Shown here: one piece after another, positions 15,341 to 23,429 of the stretch
How positions within the stretch are numbered: position 1 is the first letter of the stretch
Layout of the letters: every line of letters begins with the position of its first letter
NCBI GenBank assembly: GCA_031294825.1
Contig: JAUMPM010000048.1
Coordinates: forward strand, 1-34,801
DNA length: 34,801 nt
Origin: Collinsella sp.
GTDB lineage: Bacteria > Actinomycetota > Coriobacteriia > Coriobacteriales > Coriobacteriaceae
Reading direction: 5' to 3'
Notes under the pieces: model-generated
What the model was told of the DNA's origin: nothing
Database searches by the model: none
The model's input: only the letters and a program-made list of their open reading frames with translations
Translations under genes and position numbers: made by a program

Positions 15341-16608
15341 GCGAGCTCCTCTTCAAAGTTATCGATCAGGTTGTTGCCCAAGCGGACGACGGCGGCGCGG
15401 GTGCGCTCGTCGGTCGCGGAAAGCGCGGCGTCCTCCAGCTTGGCGCGGATGAACAGGTCCTCGGCGGCGTTTTGGTCAAGGCCACGGCAGGCGAGGTAGA
15501 ACAGCTGCTCGTCGCGGACGTGGCCGATCGTAGCGCCGTGGTTGCCGGCAACGTCGTCCTCGTCGCAGAGGATGACGGGGACGGTCTTGTTGTCGACGCC
15601 CTTGTTGGCGAGCAGCACGGTTTCGCGCTCGGTGCCGGTTGCGCCCTTGCAGCCGTGCACGAGGTCGATGGTGCCGCGGTAGACCTTCTTGGACGTGCCG
15701 GTCAGCACACCGTTGGCGTCGATCTCGCACTCGGTCTTGCGACCGCGGTGGCGCAGCTCGTAGTTAAAGTCGCGCACCTGCTCTCGGGCGCCCAGGTAGT
15801 CAGTATCGATGGTGACCTTGGCGGTATCGCCCAGCAGGTCGCCGGCAAGGCCGGTGGCGCTGGCGCCGGCACCCAGGACGGTGTGCTGCACGTTGACGCG
15901 CGCGCCCTCGTCCAGGAACAGGCCGGTGTCGTCGAGCGCGATCCAGCTATCGTCGAGCGTTTGCGTGCAGGTCACGTTGACGGTGGCGTACTCGTGGGCG
16001 CACACGCGTAGCGCGGAGCCCACGACGCCTTGGCCGGCAACGGGGGAGTCCAGGGCAATCTGCAGGTCGAGCGTTGCCTGCGGACGGGCGACGACATCGA
16101 TGGCGGCGATGGCCGCGGCAGCGTCGACGCCACTCACGCGCGCGGTAACCGTGGCGTGCTTGTATGCGGGTACATCGATGACGATGCGCTTGGTAGCGTG
16201 CTCGGCCAAGTAGGCGTAGGCAGCCTCGCCCATGCCGGTTTCGAAGGCCTCAGCGGGGGAGAGTTCCTCCTCGAGCTTGATGGCGCCGGCCTGGTAGATG
16301 GAGGTGGCGGGCACGTCGAGCTCGGTCTCGGGCGTGATGCGGGCGCGGTCGGCGGCGTCGCCGGGGGCGGAGGCGCGGCGCTCGGGGAAGCGCTCGGCCA
16401 TGGTGTCCATGGCGGCTTCGAACGCGTCTGCCACGCCAGTAAACTGCTCGTCCAAGCCCTCGACCTCAACGGCCTCGGTGGGAGCGGCGGCAAGCTCGTC
16501 AGAGAGCTCGAGCTTGGTCTGGTTCATCTTGAGCCAACCCCAAGTGGCAGCCGGCATCGCATTGACCTGCTCAAGGGTGGTAGCAGCGGTGTTGGTGGTC
16601 TGTTTCAT
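15337..16608 (-). CDS. sufD: SufD, Fe-S assembly scaffold subunit
   Basis: 423 residues. The N-terminal half is divergent (WGWLKMNQTKLEL, then a variable linker), and the C-terminal beta-helix contains the hallmark GNHGATIGHVRDEQLFYLACRGL that SufD shares with SufB. It forms SufBC2D with the two preceding products; the subunit is needed for iron acquisition and cluster assembly. Its ATG overlaps the sufB stop (TAATG) and its own stop overlaps sufS (ATGA), which shows tight coupling. Confidence 0.95.
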   Translation of the reverse strand: MKQTTNTAATTLEQVNAMPAATWGWLKMNQTKLELSDELAAAPTEAVEVEGLDEQFTGVADAFEAAMDTMAERFPERRASAPGDAADRARITPETELDVPATSIYQAGAIKLEEELSPAEAFETGMGEAAYAYLAEHATKRIVIDVPAYKHATVTARVSGVDAAAAIAAIDVVARPQATLDLQIALDSPVAGQGVVGSALRVCAHEYATVNVTCTQTLDDSWIALDDTGLFLDEGARVNVQHTVLGAGASATGLAGDLLGDTAKVTIDTDYLGAREQVRDFNYELRHRGRKTECEIDANGVLTGTSKKVYRGTIDLVHGCKGATGTERETVLLANKGVDNKTVPVILCDEDDVAGNHGATIGHVRDEQLFYLACRGLDQNAAEDLFIRAKLEDAALSATDERTRAAVVRLGNNLIDNFEEELA

Positions 16609-18020
16609 TATCCGATCGCTCCTTCCATCTCGAGCTTGATCAGGTTGTTCATCTCGACGGCATACTCCAACGGCAGCTCCTTGGAGACCGGGTTGGCAAA
16701 GCCGTTGACGATCATGGTGCGGGCCTCTTCCTCCGAGATGCCGCGGCTCATCAGGTAGAACACCTTGTCGTCACCGATGCGGCCGATGGTGGCCTCGTGG
16801 CCGATGTCGACGTTCTTGGCGCGGATGTCCATGGCGGGGATGGTGTCGGAGCGGCTCTGGTCGTCGAGCATGAGCGACTGGCAGCTTACGGTTGCCTTGG
16901 AGCCCTCGGCCTTAGGCGTGGCTACGATAGAGCTGCGGAACGTCTGGATGCCGCCGCTCTTGGAGATGCCCTTGGTCTCGACCGTTGCCGAGGTCTCGGG
17001 CGCGTTGAGCACGACCTTGCAGCCGGTGTCGAGGTTCTGACCGGCGCCGGCAAAGGTGATGCCGGTAAAGCTCGACCGGGCGCGGCGGCCGTTGAGCACG
17101 CTCATGGGGTAGAGGTAGCCCACGTGGCTGCCGAAGGAGCCGCTGATCCACTCGATGTCGCCGTCCTCGTCCACGCGCGCACGCTTGGTGTTGAGGTTGT
17201 ACATGTTCTTGGACCAGTTCTCGATGGTCGAGTAGCGCAGGTGTGCGCGTTTGCCCACAAAGAGCTCCACAGCGCCGGCGTGGAGGTTTGCCACGTTGTA
17301 CTTGGGCGCGGAGCAACCCTCAATGAAGTGCAGGTCGGCATCGTCCTCGACGATGATGAGCGTGTGCTCAAACTGGCCGGCGCCCTTGGCGTTAAGGCGG
17401 AAGTAGCTCTGCAGCGGAAAATCGAGCTTGGTGCCCTTGGGCACGTAGACAAACGAGCCGCCCGACCACACGGCGCCGTGCAGGGCCGCAAACTTGTGGT
17501 CGGTGGGCGGGATGAGCGTCATAAACTTCTCGTGGATGAGCGGCTCCCACTGCGGGTCGTGCAGGGCCTCCTCGATGCCGGAGTAGACGATGCCCATCTT
17601 GGACGCCGTGTCCTGCATGTTGTGGTAGACGAGCTCGGAGTCGTACTGCGCGCCGACGCCCGCCAGGTAGCTGCGCTCGGCGTCGGGGATGCCCAGGCGC
17701 TCAAAGGTGTTCTTGATGTCGTCGGGCACCGACTCCCAGTCGTGCTTTTGGTCGGTGTTGGGCTTGACGTAGGTGACGATGTTATCCATGTCCAGGCCCT
17801 CGATGGAGGGGCCCCACGTCGGATCCGGGAAGCGGTTGAAGATTTCGAGGGACTTTAAGCGCAGGTCGAGCATCCACTGCGGCTCGTCCTTTTTGGCGCT
17901 GATCTCGCGCACGATGTCGGGCGTGATGCCGGCGTCGAGGCGCTCGAATCCCTCCTCGCCATAGGTGAAGTCGTAGAGGCTGCGGTCGATGTCCGCGACC
18001 TCGGTGCGGTTCTTGGTCAT
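16608..18020 (-). CDS. sufB: SufB, Fe-S assembly scaffold subunit
   Basis: 470 residues, the usual length. Conserved blocks are visible in order: AVWSGGSFVYVPKGTKLD, then EGCSAPKYNVANLHAG (holding the Cys that corresponds to the sulfur-accepting Cys of E. coli SufB), ENWSKNMYNLNTKRA, and near the C-terminus HEATIGRIGDDKVFYLMSRG. SufB builds the nascent cluster in the SufBC2D complex. It lies 12 nt after sufC. Confidence 0.97.
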   Translation of the reverse strand: MTKNRTEVADIDRSLYDFTYGEEGFERLDAGITPDIVREISAKKDEPQWMLDLRLKSLEIFNRFPDPTWGPSIEGLDMDNIVTYVKPNTDQKHDWESVPDDIKNTFERLGIPDAERSYLAGVGAQYDSELVYHNMQDTASKMGIVYSGIEEALHDPQWEPLIHEKFMTLIPPTDHKFAALHGAVWSGGSFVYVPKGTKLDFPLQSYFRLNAKGAGQFEHTLIIVEDDADLHFIEGCSAPKYNVANLHAGAVELFVGKRAHLRYSTIENWSKNMYNLNTKRARVDEDGDIEWISGSFGSHVGYLYPMSVLNGRRARSSFTGITFAGAGQNLDTGCKVVLNAPETSATVETKGISKSGGIQTFRSSIVATPKAEGSKATVSCQSLMLDDQSRSDTIPAMDIRAKNVDIGHEATIGRIGDDKVFYLMSRGISEEEARTMIVNGFANPVSKELPLEYAVEMNNLIKLEMEGAIG

Positions 18021-18032
18021 TGCGTCGCCCCT

Positions 18033-18833
18033 TTACGCCTGCTGCTCGGCAGCGGCAGACTCGGCCTGGGCGCGCTGCTCGGCGGCCTCGCGCTCGAAGG
18101 TCTCAAAGCCGTTCTTGTCGATCCAGGGGATGAGCGAGGCGTCGTCCTCGCGCACGATGTGGCCCTTGACCATAACGTGGACGCGGTCGACATCCAGGTG
18201 CTCCAGGATGCGCGTGTTGTGTGTGATGATGAGCATGGAGCCGTCGCAGCTCTTGCGGTAGGCGTCCATGCCGTGGCTGACGGTGGACAGGGCGTCGACG
18301 TCCAGGCCGGAGTCGGTTTCGTCCAAGATGGCGAGCTTGGGCTGCAGCAGCAGGAGCTGGAGCATCTCGACCTTCTTCTTCTCGCCGCCCGAGAAGCCCA
18401 CGCCCAGCTCGCGGTTGAGGTAGGCGGTGTCCATGTTGAGCTCGGCCGCGAGCTCCTTAACGCGACGGCGGAACTCCTTGCCCTTCATCTCCAGGCCGGG
18501 GCGGCCGGCGATGCTGGCGCGCAAAAAGCTCGACAGCGGCACGCCCGGAATCTCGACCGGGGCCTGGAAGCTCAGGAACAGGCCGGCGCGCGAATGCTTG
18601 TCGGTGGTGAGCTCGGTGATGTCCTGGCCGTCAAAGACGATGCGGCCGTCGTTGACGGTATAGACGGGGTCGCCCATGACCAGGTGGCCGAGGGTGGACT
18701 TGCCGGCGCCATTGGGTCCCATCAGCACGTGGGTCTCGCCGGCGGCGACGTTGAGGTTGACGTTGTGGAGGATGGTCTTCTCGTCCACGGAGGCGGTCAG
18801 ACCTTCGATGGAAAGCAGCGGATTTGCGCTCAT
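18033..18833 (-). CDS. sufC: SufC, ABC-type ATPase of Fe-S assembly
   Basis: 266 residues from the ATG at 18833, chosen for GAGAGGG about 5 nt upstream; another in-frame ATG lies 30 nt earlier. Walker A is GPNGAGKST (39-47), the Q-loop is SFQAP (88-92), the signature is FSGGEKKK (147-154), Walker B is LAILDETDSGLD (167-178), and a His switch lies in IITHNTRIL. SufC-type proteins carry KKK/E after the signature, as here. It is the first gene of the operon and drives SufB/SufD conformational change with ATP. The C-terminal 25 residues are Ala/Gln/Glu-rich. Confidence 0.97.
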   Translation of the reverse strand: MSANPLLSIEGLTASVDEKTILHNVNLNVAAGETHVLMGPNGAGKSTLGHLVMGDPVYTVNDGRIVFDGQDITELTTDKHSRAGLFLSFQAPVEIPGVPLSSFLRASIAGRPGLEMKGKEFRRRVKELAAELNMDTAYLNRELGVGFSGGEKKKVEMLQLLLLQPKLAILDETDSGLDVDALSTVSHGMDAYRKSCDGSMLIITHNTRILEHLDVDRVHVMVKGHIVREDDASLIPWIDKNGFETFEREAAEQRAQAESAAAEQQA

Positions 18834-18919
18834 GCTGTCCCTCTCTGTATATGGTGTACTCATAGGTGTACTAAACCCTAGGAATCTTCTCGGAATAAAG
18901 TTACTATGGGTTCGGCGTT

Positions 18920-18925
18920 AGTCAA
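18920..18925 (-). promoter_or_regulatory. candidate -35 of the suf operon
   Basis: TTGACT on the minus strand (18920-18925), with TAACTT 16 nt further as a weak -10. The palindromes at 18963-19037 lie just upstream of it, so they would act from an upstream position on sufC. Confidence 0.35.
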
Positions 18926-18962
18926 GGGAAAACCCGACTAATCCACTCGACTTTTCAAATTC

Positions 18963-18993
18963 TGGGACAAAATAACCTGTTGTGTTTGTCCCA
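18963..18993. promoter_or_regulatory. palindromic operator 1 (suf/Rrf2 intergenic)
   Basis: The half sites TGGGACA (18963-18969) and TGTCCCA (18987-18993) are perfect inverted repeats separated by 17 nt. The same arrangement recurs 44 nt downstream. The spacer shares AACCTG with the second copy. Confidence 0.8.
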
Positions 18994-18999
18994 CTTACT

Positions 19000-19005
19000 T
19001 AAGAT
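19000..19005 (+). promoter_or_regulatory. candidate -10 of the Rrf2 regulator gene
   Basis: TAAGAT lies exactly between the two palindromes. A start of transcription around 19012 would fall in palindrome 2 and the -35 region in palindrome 1, the expected layout for autorepression. The -35 itself (CTGTTG at 17-nt spacing) is weak. Confidence 0.4.
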
Positions 19006-19006
19006 T

Positions 19007-19037
19007 TGGGACAAACAAACCTGGTTATGTTGTCCCA
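19007..19037. promoter_or_regulatory. palindromic operator 2 (suf/Rrf2 intergenic)
   Basis: The half sites TGGGACA (19007-19013) and TGTCCCA (19031-19037) are again separated by exactly 17 nt. It ends 20 nt before the regulator's start codon. Confidence 0.8.
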
Positions 19038-19057
19038 GATGCGATGGGAGGGTAGGT

Positions 19058-19489
19058 ATGCTCATTTCTTCCAAGGGCCGCTATGCCCTCCGGCTGATGA
19101 TCTATATCGCGGCGCTCGGTGACGCCGAGGGCAAGATTGCTCTGCGCGAGGTTGCCGACCGCGAGCATATCTCGCAAAAGTATCTGGAGCAGCTGGTTCG
19201 TCCGCTTATGAAGGCGGGCCTGCTTAAGAGCGTGCGCGGCAAGGGCGGCGGCTACATGATGGCCAAGGACCCGGCCGAGGTGCGTGCTGGCGACATCCTG
19301 CGCGCTGTCGAGGGCAGCACGGCGCCCGTGGCGTGCGACGGCATCGACAACAGCTGCACCCGCAGCGATCTTTGCTCGACCGTCAAGTTTTGGCGTGGTC
19401 TGGATGACGTGATCGAAAAGTACGTCGACGGCGTGACGTTGGCCGACCTGGCCGCCGTCCCCGAGATCAACTTCGACATTAAGCTGTAG
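19058..19489 (+). CDS. Rrf2-family Fe-S regulator, IscR/SufR-like
   Basis: 143 residues from the ATG at 19058 (GGGAGGG upstream). The N-terminal winged helix is typical of Rrf2: KGRYALRLMIYIA, REVADREHISQKYLEQLVRPLMKAGLLKSVRGKGGGY. Three cysteines, C93, C100 and C106, with spacing 6 and 5, match the cluster-binding pattern of IscR (C92, C98, C104), so a [2Fe-2S] or related cluster is likely to be sensed. It is transcribed divergently from sufCBDSU with the two palindromes between. It is most probably the repressor of the suf operon and of itself, relieved when clusters are scarce. Confidence 0.93.
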   Translation: MLISSKGRYALRLMIYIAALGDAEGKIALREVADREHISQKYLEQLVRPLMKAGLLKSVRGKGGGYMMAKDPAEVRAGDILRAVEGSTAPVACDGIDNSCTRSDLCSTVKFWRGLDDVIEKYVDGVTLADLAAVPEINFDIKL

Positions 19490-19542
19490 GTTGACCGCAA
19501 TTCCTTAAGAATTCGCGGAGGGTTGTTGCCGTTTACCGAGGG

Positions 19543-19575
19543 GTTGTTGTGTAACAACGGGCGAGCTGCAATACT
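19543..19575 (+). promoter_or_regulatory. hairpin and candidate promoter before the surface-protein gene
   Basis: GTTGTT-GTGT-AACAAC (about 19543-19558) is a perfect 6-bp hairpin. TTGTGT (19547-19552) and AATACT (19570-19575) are spaced by 17 nt. GAGGG(G)TTGTTG occurs twice just upstream. The gene's start follows 54 nt later with GGGAGGA as ribosome site. Confidence 0.35.
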
Positions 19576-19628
19576 TATTTTTATCTTTGCAAACTGAACT
19601 TTAACTACACCAATGCAGGGAGGATCTT

Positions 19629-21407
19629 ATGCAGCCCAAGCATTCTGCTATTGTCGCGGGCCTGACGCTGGCGCTTTCGTTTGGCGCCGTTTCCGCGCCG
19701 GCACCCGCTGCTGCCGAGGAGCCCACGCCGGGCGTTGCCTCGGATGCCACCGATATCGATAAGGGTCTCTACACCCAGCAGTCCTTCTCGGGCGTGCTGA
19801 GGTCGGTCCAGGGCGTTTCGTTTGTCAACGTGACTCCTGAGATGAAGTACTTTACCAAGTACGAGAGCCATGGCAACTATAACCAGGGCTTTTCGTATGG
19901 TGACGGCTACAACGCGCTGGGCTATTACCAGTTCGACCGTCGTTGGTCGCTCATTCCGTTTATGAAGCAGGTCTACAACTACAGCCCCGAAAAATACAGC
20001 ATGCTCAAGGATGCGATTGATCGCGGCAGCGAGATTTCCAACACGAGCAATGCCATGTACGAGAACGGCCAGCTCACCGAGTTGGGCCATATCGCTCAGG
20101 ATGCCTTCCAAGGTGCGTATAACACCGATCCTGTTGAGTTCTCAGCACTTCAAGATGCCTATGCGTACAACTCGTACTATGCGGTGACCGAGGCGTGGCT
20201 CAAGAGCGGCCTGGGTATTGATATTTCAGGCCGCGCCGATTGCGTCAAGGGCATGGTGTGGAGCATTACCAACATGTGCGGCACCGGTGGCTGCAGGGAC
20301 TTTTTCCGCTGGGCGAATCTTTCCAACGATATGTCCGACCGCGAGTTTGTGACGGCGCTTTCCAATAGTGTGGTCAACAATGTCGCCACTAAGTTTTCGA
20401 GTCAGCCCCAGTATCATGAGGGCTGGAAGAATCGTTATAAGAATGAGCTGAAGGACTGCTTGGCTTATATCGCCGAGGACGAGGCAGCCGCTGCGACGCC
20501 CGTGCAGCCCGAGCCTACGCCGGCGCCCTCGCCGACACCTGATTCGAATGACGACTCGAGTGACGATGCCAACGATGACAGGATGGATGCGCCCTCGACC
20601 GATGCTGACGGTAATGGCTCTGCTGGTGGCACTACCAACGACGGCTCTACCCCGAACGGCTCCAATTTGAACGGCTCTGCTGCGGGCGATTCGCCTTCAA
20701 GCTCTGCCAGCAATACGGACAGCGACGCTTCTGGTTCGGCTGGCGCTGACACCTCTAACTCATCTACCGGCTCGAGCGATTCGTCCGTTGACACCGGCTC
20801 TAACAACGGCTCCGGCTCTGACGCAGCCCCTGATTCCGATGCTTCCAAGGACGACTCGAATAAGGCGCCGGACGCTCCCGTTGCTTCGCCGGACAAGAAG
20901 CCTTCTTTCTCCGTGCAGCTTGGTTCTACGCTGGGCTCTTCGCTGATGGCTGGCGTCAATAATGGCTCGACTCAGAACAAGGACAACTCTGATCAGGCTT
21001 CCACGGAAAAGACCGAAGCCGTAAAGGGCGACTCCAAGGATAAGGCTTCCGAGAAGATCGAATCCGATAAGGGTTCTAGCTCTGATGAGAAGGGCGACAA
21101 GTCCGGTCAGAAGAAGGACGAGAGCAAGACCGAGGGCGAAAAGAAACAGTCCGAAGACGACGACAAGAGCGGTGCTGACAACCAGGTCCAGGAGCAAAAT
21201 GACTCCAAAACGGTGACCACCACGACCACGACGACTACAACTACCAAGTCCTCGGGTGGCAACATGCCCAAGACGGGCGATCTGATTGTGATGGCGAGCC
21301 TTGCCAGTGCAAGCTTGGCCACGCTGGGCGCTACGTCTATCGTAAGTGGTAAGCATAAGCTCGATCAGCAGAAGAAGGCTTCTGGGGAGGACGGCTCGGA
21401 GGAGTAG
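19629..21407 (+). CDS. secreted, MPKTG-anchored surface protein with possible lysozyme-like domain
   Basis: 592 residues. A signal peptide (residues 1 to about 29, cleavage near PAAAEE) is followed by a globular domain of about 255 residues. At 78-102 this contains YESHGNY, a glycine/tyrosine stretch and GYYQF, a pattern like the Glu and substrate-loop of lysozyme or transglycosylase-type domains (Glu79 the candidate acid). CVKGMVW and MCGTGGC add several cysteines. Residues about 290-545 are Ser/Asp/Asn/Gly/Lys-rich and probably a disordered cell-wall spacer ending in a run of Thr. The C-terminus has MPKTG (546-550), a hydrophobic helix and a charged tail, the class of signal recognised by sortase; Met replaces the usual Leu. 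A peptidoglycan-active, wall-anchored role is inferred. Confidence 0.85.
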   Translation: MQPKHSAIVAGLTLALSFGAVSAPAPAAAEEPTPGVASDATDIDKGLYTQQSFSGVLRSVQGVSFVNVTPEMKYFTKYESHGNYNQGFSYGDGYNALGYYQFDRRWSLIPFMKQVYNYSPEKYSMLKDAIDRGSEISNTSNAMYENGQLTELGHIAQDAFQGAYNTDPVEFSALQDAYAYNSYYAVTEAWLKSGLGIDISGRADCVKGMVWSITNMCGTGGCRDFFRWANLSNDMSDREFVTALSNSVVNNVATKFSSQPQYHEGWKNRYKNELKDCLAYIAEDEAAAATPVQPEPTPAPSPTPDSNDDSSDDANDDRMDAPSTDADGNGSAGGTTNDGSTPNGSNLNGSAAGDSPSSSASNTDSDASGSAGADTSNSSTGSSDSSVDTGSNNGSGSDAAPDSDASKDDSNKAPDAPVASPDKKPSFSVQLGSTLGSSLMAGVNNGSTQNKDNSDQASTEKTEAVKGDSKDKASEKIESDKGSSSDEKGDKSGQKKDESKTEGEKKQSEDDDKSGADNQVQEQNDSKTVTTTTTTTTTTKSSGGNMPKTGDLIVMASLASASLATLGATSIVSGKHKLDQQKKASGEDGSEE

Positions 21408-21439
21408 CCTCTTGGTTGCTAGATAACTAAAGAGTTGGG

Positions 21440-21474
21440 ACGGGGTCCGGTGCGAATGCATCGGGCCCCGTTTT
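21440..21474 (+). terminator. terminator after the surface-protein gene
   Basis: ACGGGGTCCGGTGC (21440-21453) pairs with GCATCGGGCCCCGT (21458-21471) with G-U pairs, loop GAAT, then TTTTGTTG. It lies 32 nt beyond the stop. Confidence 0.88.
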
Positions 21475-21609
21475 GTTGTGCAACGATTAGTTATGCCCCC
21501 TCACACCTCTTGTTGCTACCGTTGCCCGATATGTTCGCGCGGCGTCGTCGGTACGCGCGAGGCGGTCATTACAATTGGCATCGTGCAGCGATTTAGGGGG
21601 AACGTTTTG

Positions 21610-23406
21610 GTGTCTGAACAGGCAAATGTTGATTGTGCTGCTGGCTTTGGCGTGCGCTTGATCGGCTGTGCCGACGATGCGGTTTTGCCCATTGGCATGC
21701 ACGACTATGCGGAGGCCCTTGGTTGCTGCATGCTGGTTGACAAGACCATGTTTATTGCCGATGTGTTGGACTGCGACGCGTCCGTTGTGGTGTGCTGTCG
21801 ACCCGAGGGTTTTGGCAAGAGCATGAACTTGTCGATGCTCAGGGCTTTTCTGGAGCGTCCAGCGGTCGGTCGCTCTGGTCAGCGTTTGTTTGCCGATGCT
21901 CAGATTTGGGATGCGAACGGCGGGCGCTATCGGGATGAGTACGCTTGCTATCCGGTGATATCGCTGGATTTTTCTGGCGCTGCGAGGCGTGGCGCCGCTA
22001 TTGCCGACGTCGTGCGCGATGCTCTTTCGGACGAGTGCGCCCGCCTGCTGGCGCTTTTGGAGGCTCCGGATTTAGCTCGAGACAAGGTGCGTCACATCGA
22101 ACGTGTTGCGCGTGGCGCGGCGAGCGAGGACGAGGTCGCCTCGGTGCTCGGTGTGCTCATTGAGCTGCTGGAGATGGCCTGCGATGAGCAGGTTGTATTG
22201 CTCGTTGATGGGTACGATGCGGCGTGGTCTCGCCGTGCGAGCGCGAGGGACGCTTCCGACGCCGATCCGGCAGAACTACTTGACCGTGTGCTGTTCGACG
22301 CCATTGCCACTGCGCGTGATTCGTTGCGGCTGACGTGTCTGATGGGGGAGCGTCCCAGTCCTGCCGAAGTGGCGCTTTCTTCGCGCGGCTGCTCGTATTG
22401 TCTGACGACGCCGCTGTCGGCGTGGTGTGACCGATGTTTCGGTTTTTCGGATGCCGAGGTCGAGGCTCTGCTGAATCATGCTGGGCGCGAGGAATACCTG
22501 GATGATGCGCGTGAATGGCTCGAGGGATATCGGTTTGGTAGGGCCTATTGCTCGAGTCCAGCGCGTGTGATCGGTTTTCTGGACCGAGGCTGCACGGCGC
22601 CTGTGCGCGCCGATCTGTATGAATATGCCGATTGCCTGAGTAGGGTAGTTGCCGGGTGGAATCTCGACCGCCTTTCGGTCTTGTTTGATTTGCTCGAGGC
22701 CCATGGGTGCGCTGAGGTCCCGCTTTGTTTGGGCACTGCAGAGCCAGATGTCTCGCCTGACGATGGCATGTGGACAGCGCTGTATCTGTCCGGTTTTCTC
22801 ACGACGGATATGACTGAGGAGCCAGAGCATGGCGATCGCCTCCGTGCTTTGCGATTGCCCAATAACGAGCTTCGCCAGGCCTTGCGTCTAGTGATTATTG
22901 AGTGGTTTGAGTGCGCTGCAGAAGACATTCGAGACGTCGATGTGTTTCGCGACGGGCTGTGCCATGGGAACGAGGATACCGTGAGGCGGGCGCTAAGCCG
23001 CATCTTGGGAGATGCGGGAATCGGCGAGACCGACCCAGATACGCCGCTGCCATATCACCTACTCTTGCAAGGACTCTGCTTTGGATTGCCGGGCTATGCC
23101 AATCCTGCTTCGAGGCGAAAGTGTGGCGCGGATCGCTGGGACATCCAGGTTTTTCCTACGGGCGCCGTGTTCGACATAGCCGATACGATCGGTATGCTCG
23201 ATGAACGTCCGCTGATAACGACCAACATGATGTATGACCCCGGTGTGGATGCGCTGGGCCTGGAATTGCTGGCCGTGCAGGCGCTGCTCGACATAGAGCG
23301 CGACGGCATCGACGAAATCCGTGTGCCGCGACCCGGCGTTGGCCGCGTGCGCTGGGGGTTCGGGTTTGATGGACGGCATGTGGCTACGGTGTGCCAGCGG
23401 CTTTAA
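21610..23406 (+). CDS. AAA-ATPase-like protein (PF09820 type) with degraded PD-(D/E)XK tail
   Basis: 598 residues from the GTG at 21610 (GGGGGAA upstream; the frame is open further 5' without a ribosome site). The N-terminus has the family pattern LPIGMHDYAEAL, MLVDKTMFIADVLD, then a Walker-A-like RPEGFGKSMNLSML where RPRRFGKT is usual. VVLLVDGYDAAW matches the Walker B region (LIDEYD). The family normally ends in a PDDEXK_9 nuclease with RYDIxI and an ExK motif; here only RWDIQVFP is recognisable and the ExK is missing. These proteins are often multi-copy in gut bacteria and their role is unknown. It stands alone and in the opposite direction to the next gene. Confidence 0.85.
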   Translation: MSEQANVDCAAGFGVRLIGCADDAVLPIGMHDYAEALGCCMLVDKTMFIADVLDCDASVVVCCRPEGFGKSMNLSMLRAFLERPAVGRSGQRLFADAQIWDANGGRYRDEYACYPVISLDFSGAARRGAAIADVVRDALSDECARLLALLEAPDLARDKVRHIERVARGAASEDEVASVLGVLIELLEMACDEQVVLLVDGYDAAWSRRASARDASDADPAELLDRVLFDAIATARDSLRLTCLMGERPSPAEVALSSRGCSYCLTTPLSAWCDRCFGFSDAEVEALLNHAGREEYLDDAREWLEGYRFGRAYCSSPARVIGFLDRGCTAPVRADLYEYADCLSRVVAGWNLDRLSVLFDLLEAHGCAEVPLCLGTAEPDVSPDDGMWTALYLSGFLTTDMTEEPEHGDRLRALRLPNNELRQALRLVIIEWFECAAEDIRDVDVFRDGLCHGNEDTVRRALSRILGDAGIGETDPDTPLPYHLLLQGLCFGLPGYANPASRRKCGADRWDIQVFPTGAVFDIADTIGMLDERPLITTNMMYDPGVDALGLELLAVQALLDIERDGIDEIRVPRPGVGRVRWGFGFDGRHVATVCQRL

Positions 23407-23429
23407 GCGCCGAGGTGTTTTCGGCTCCG

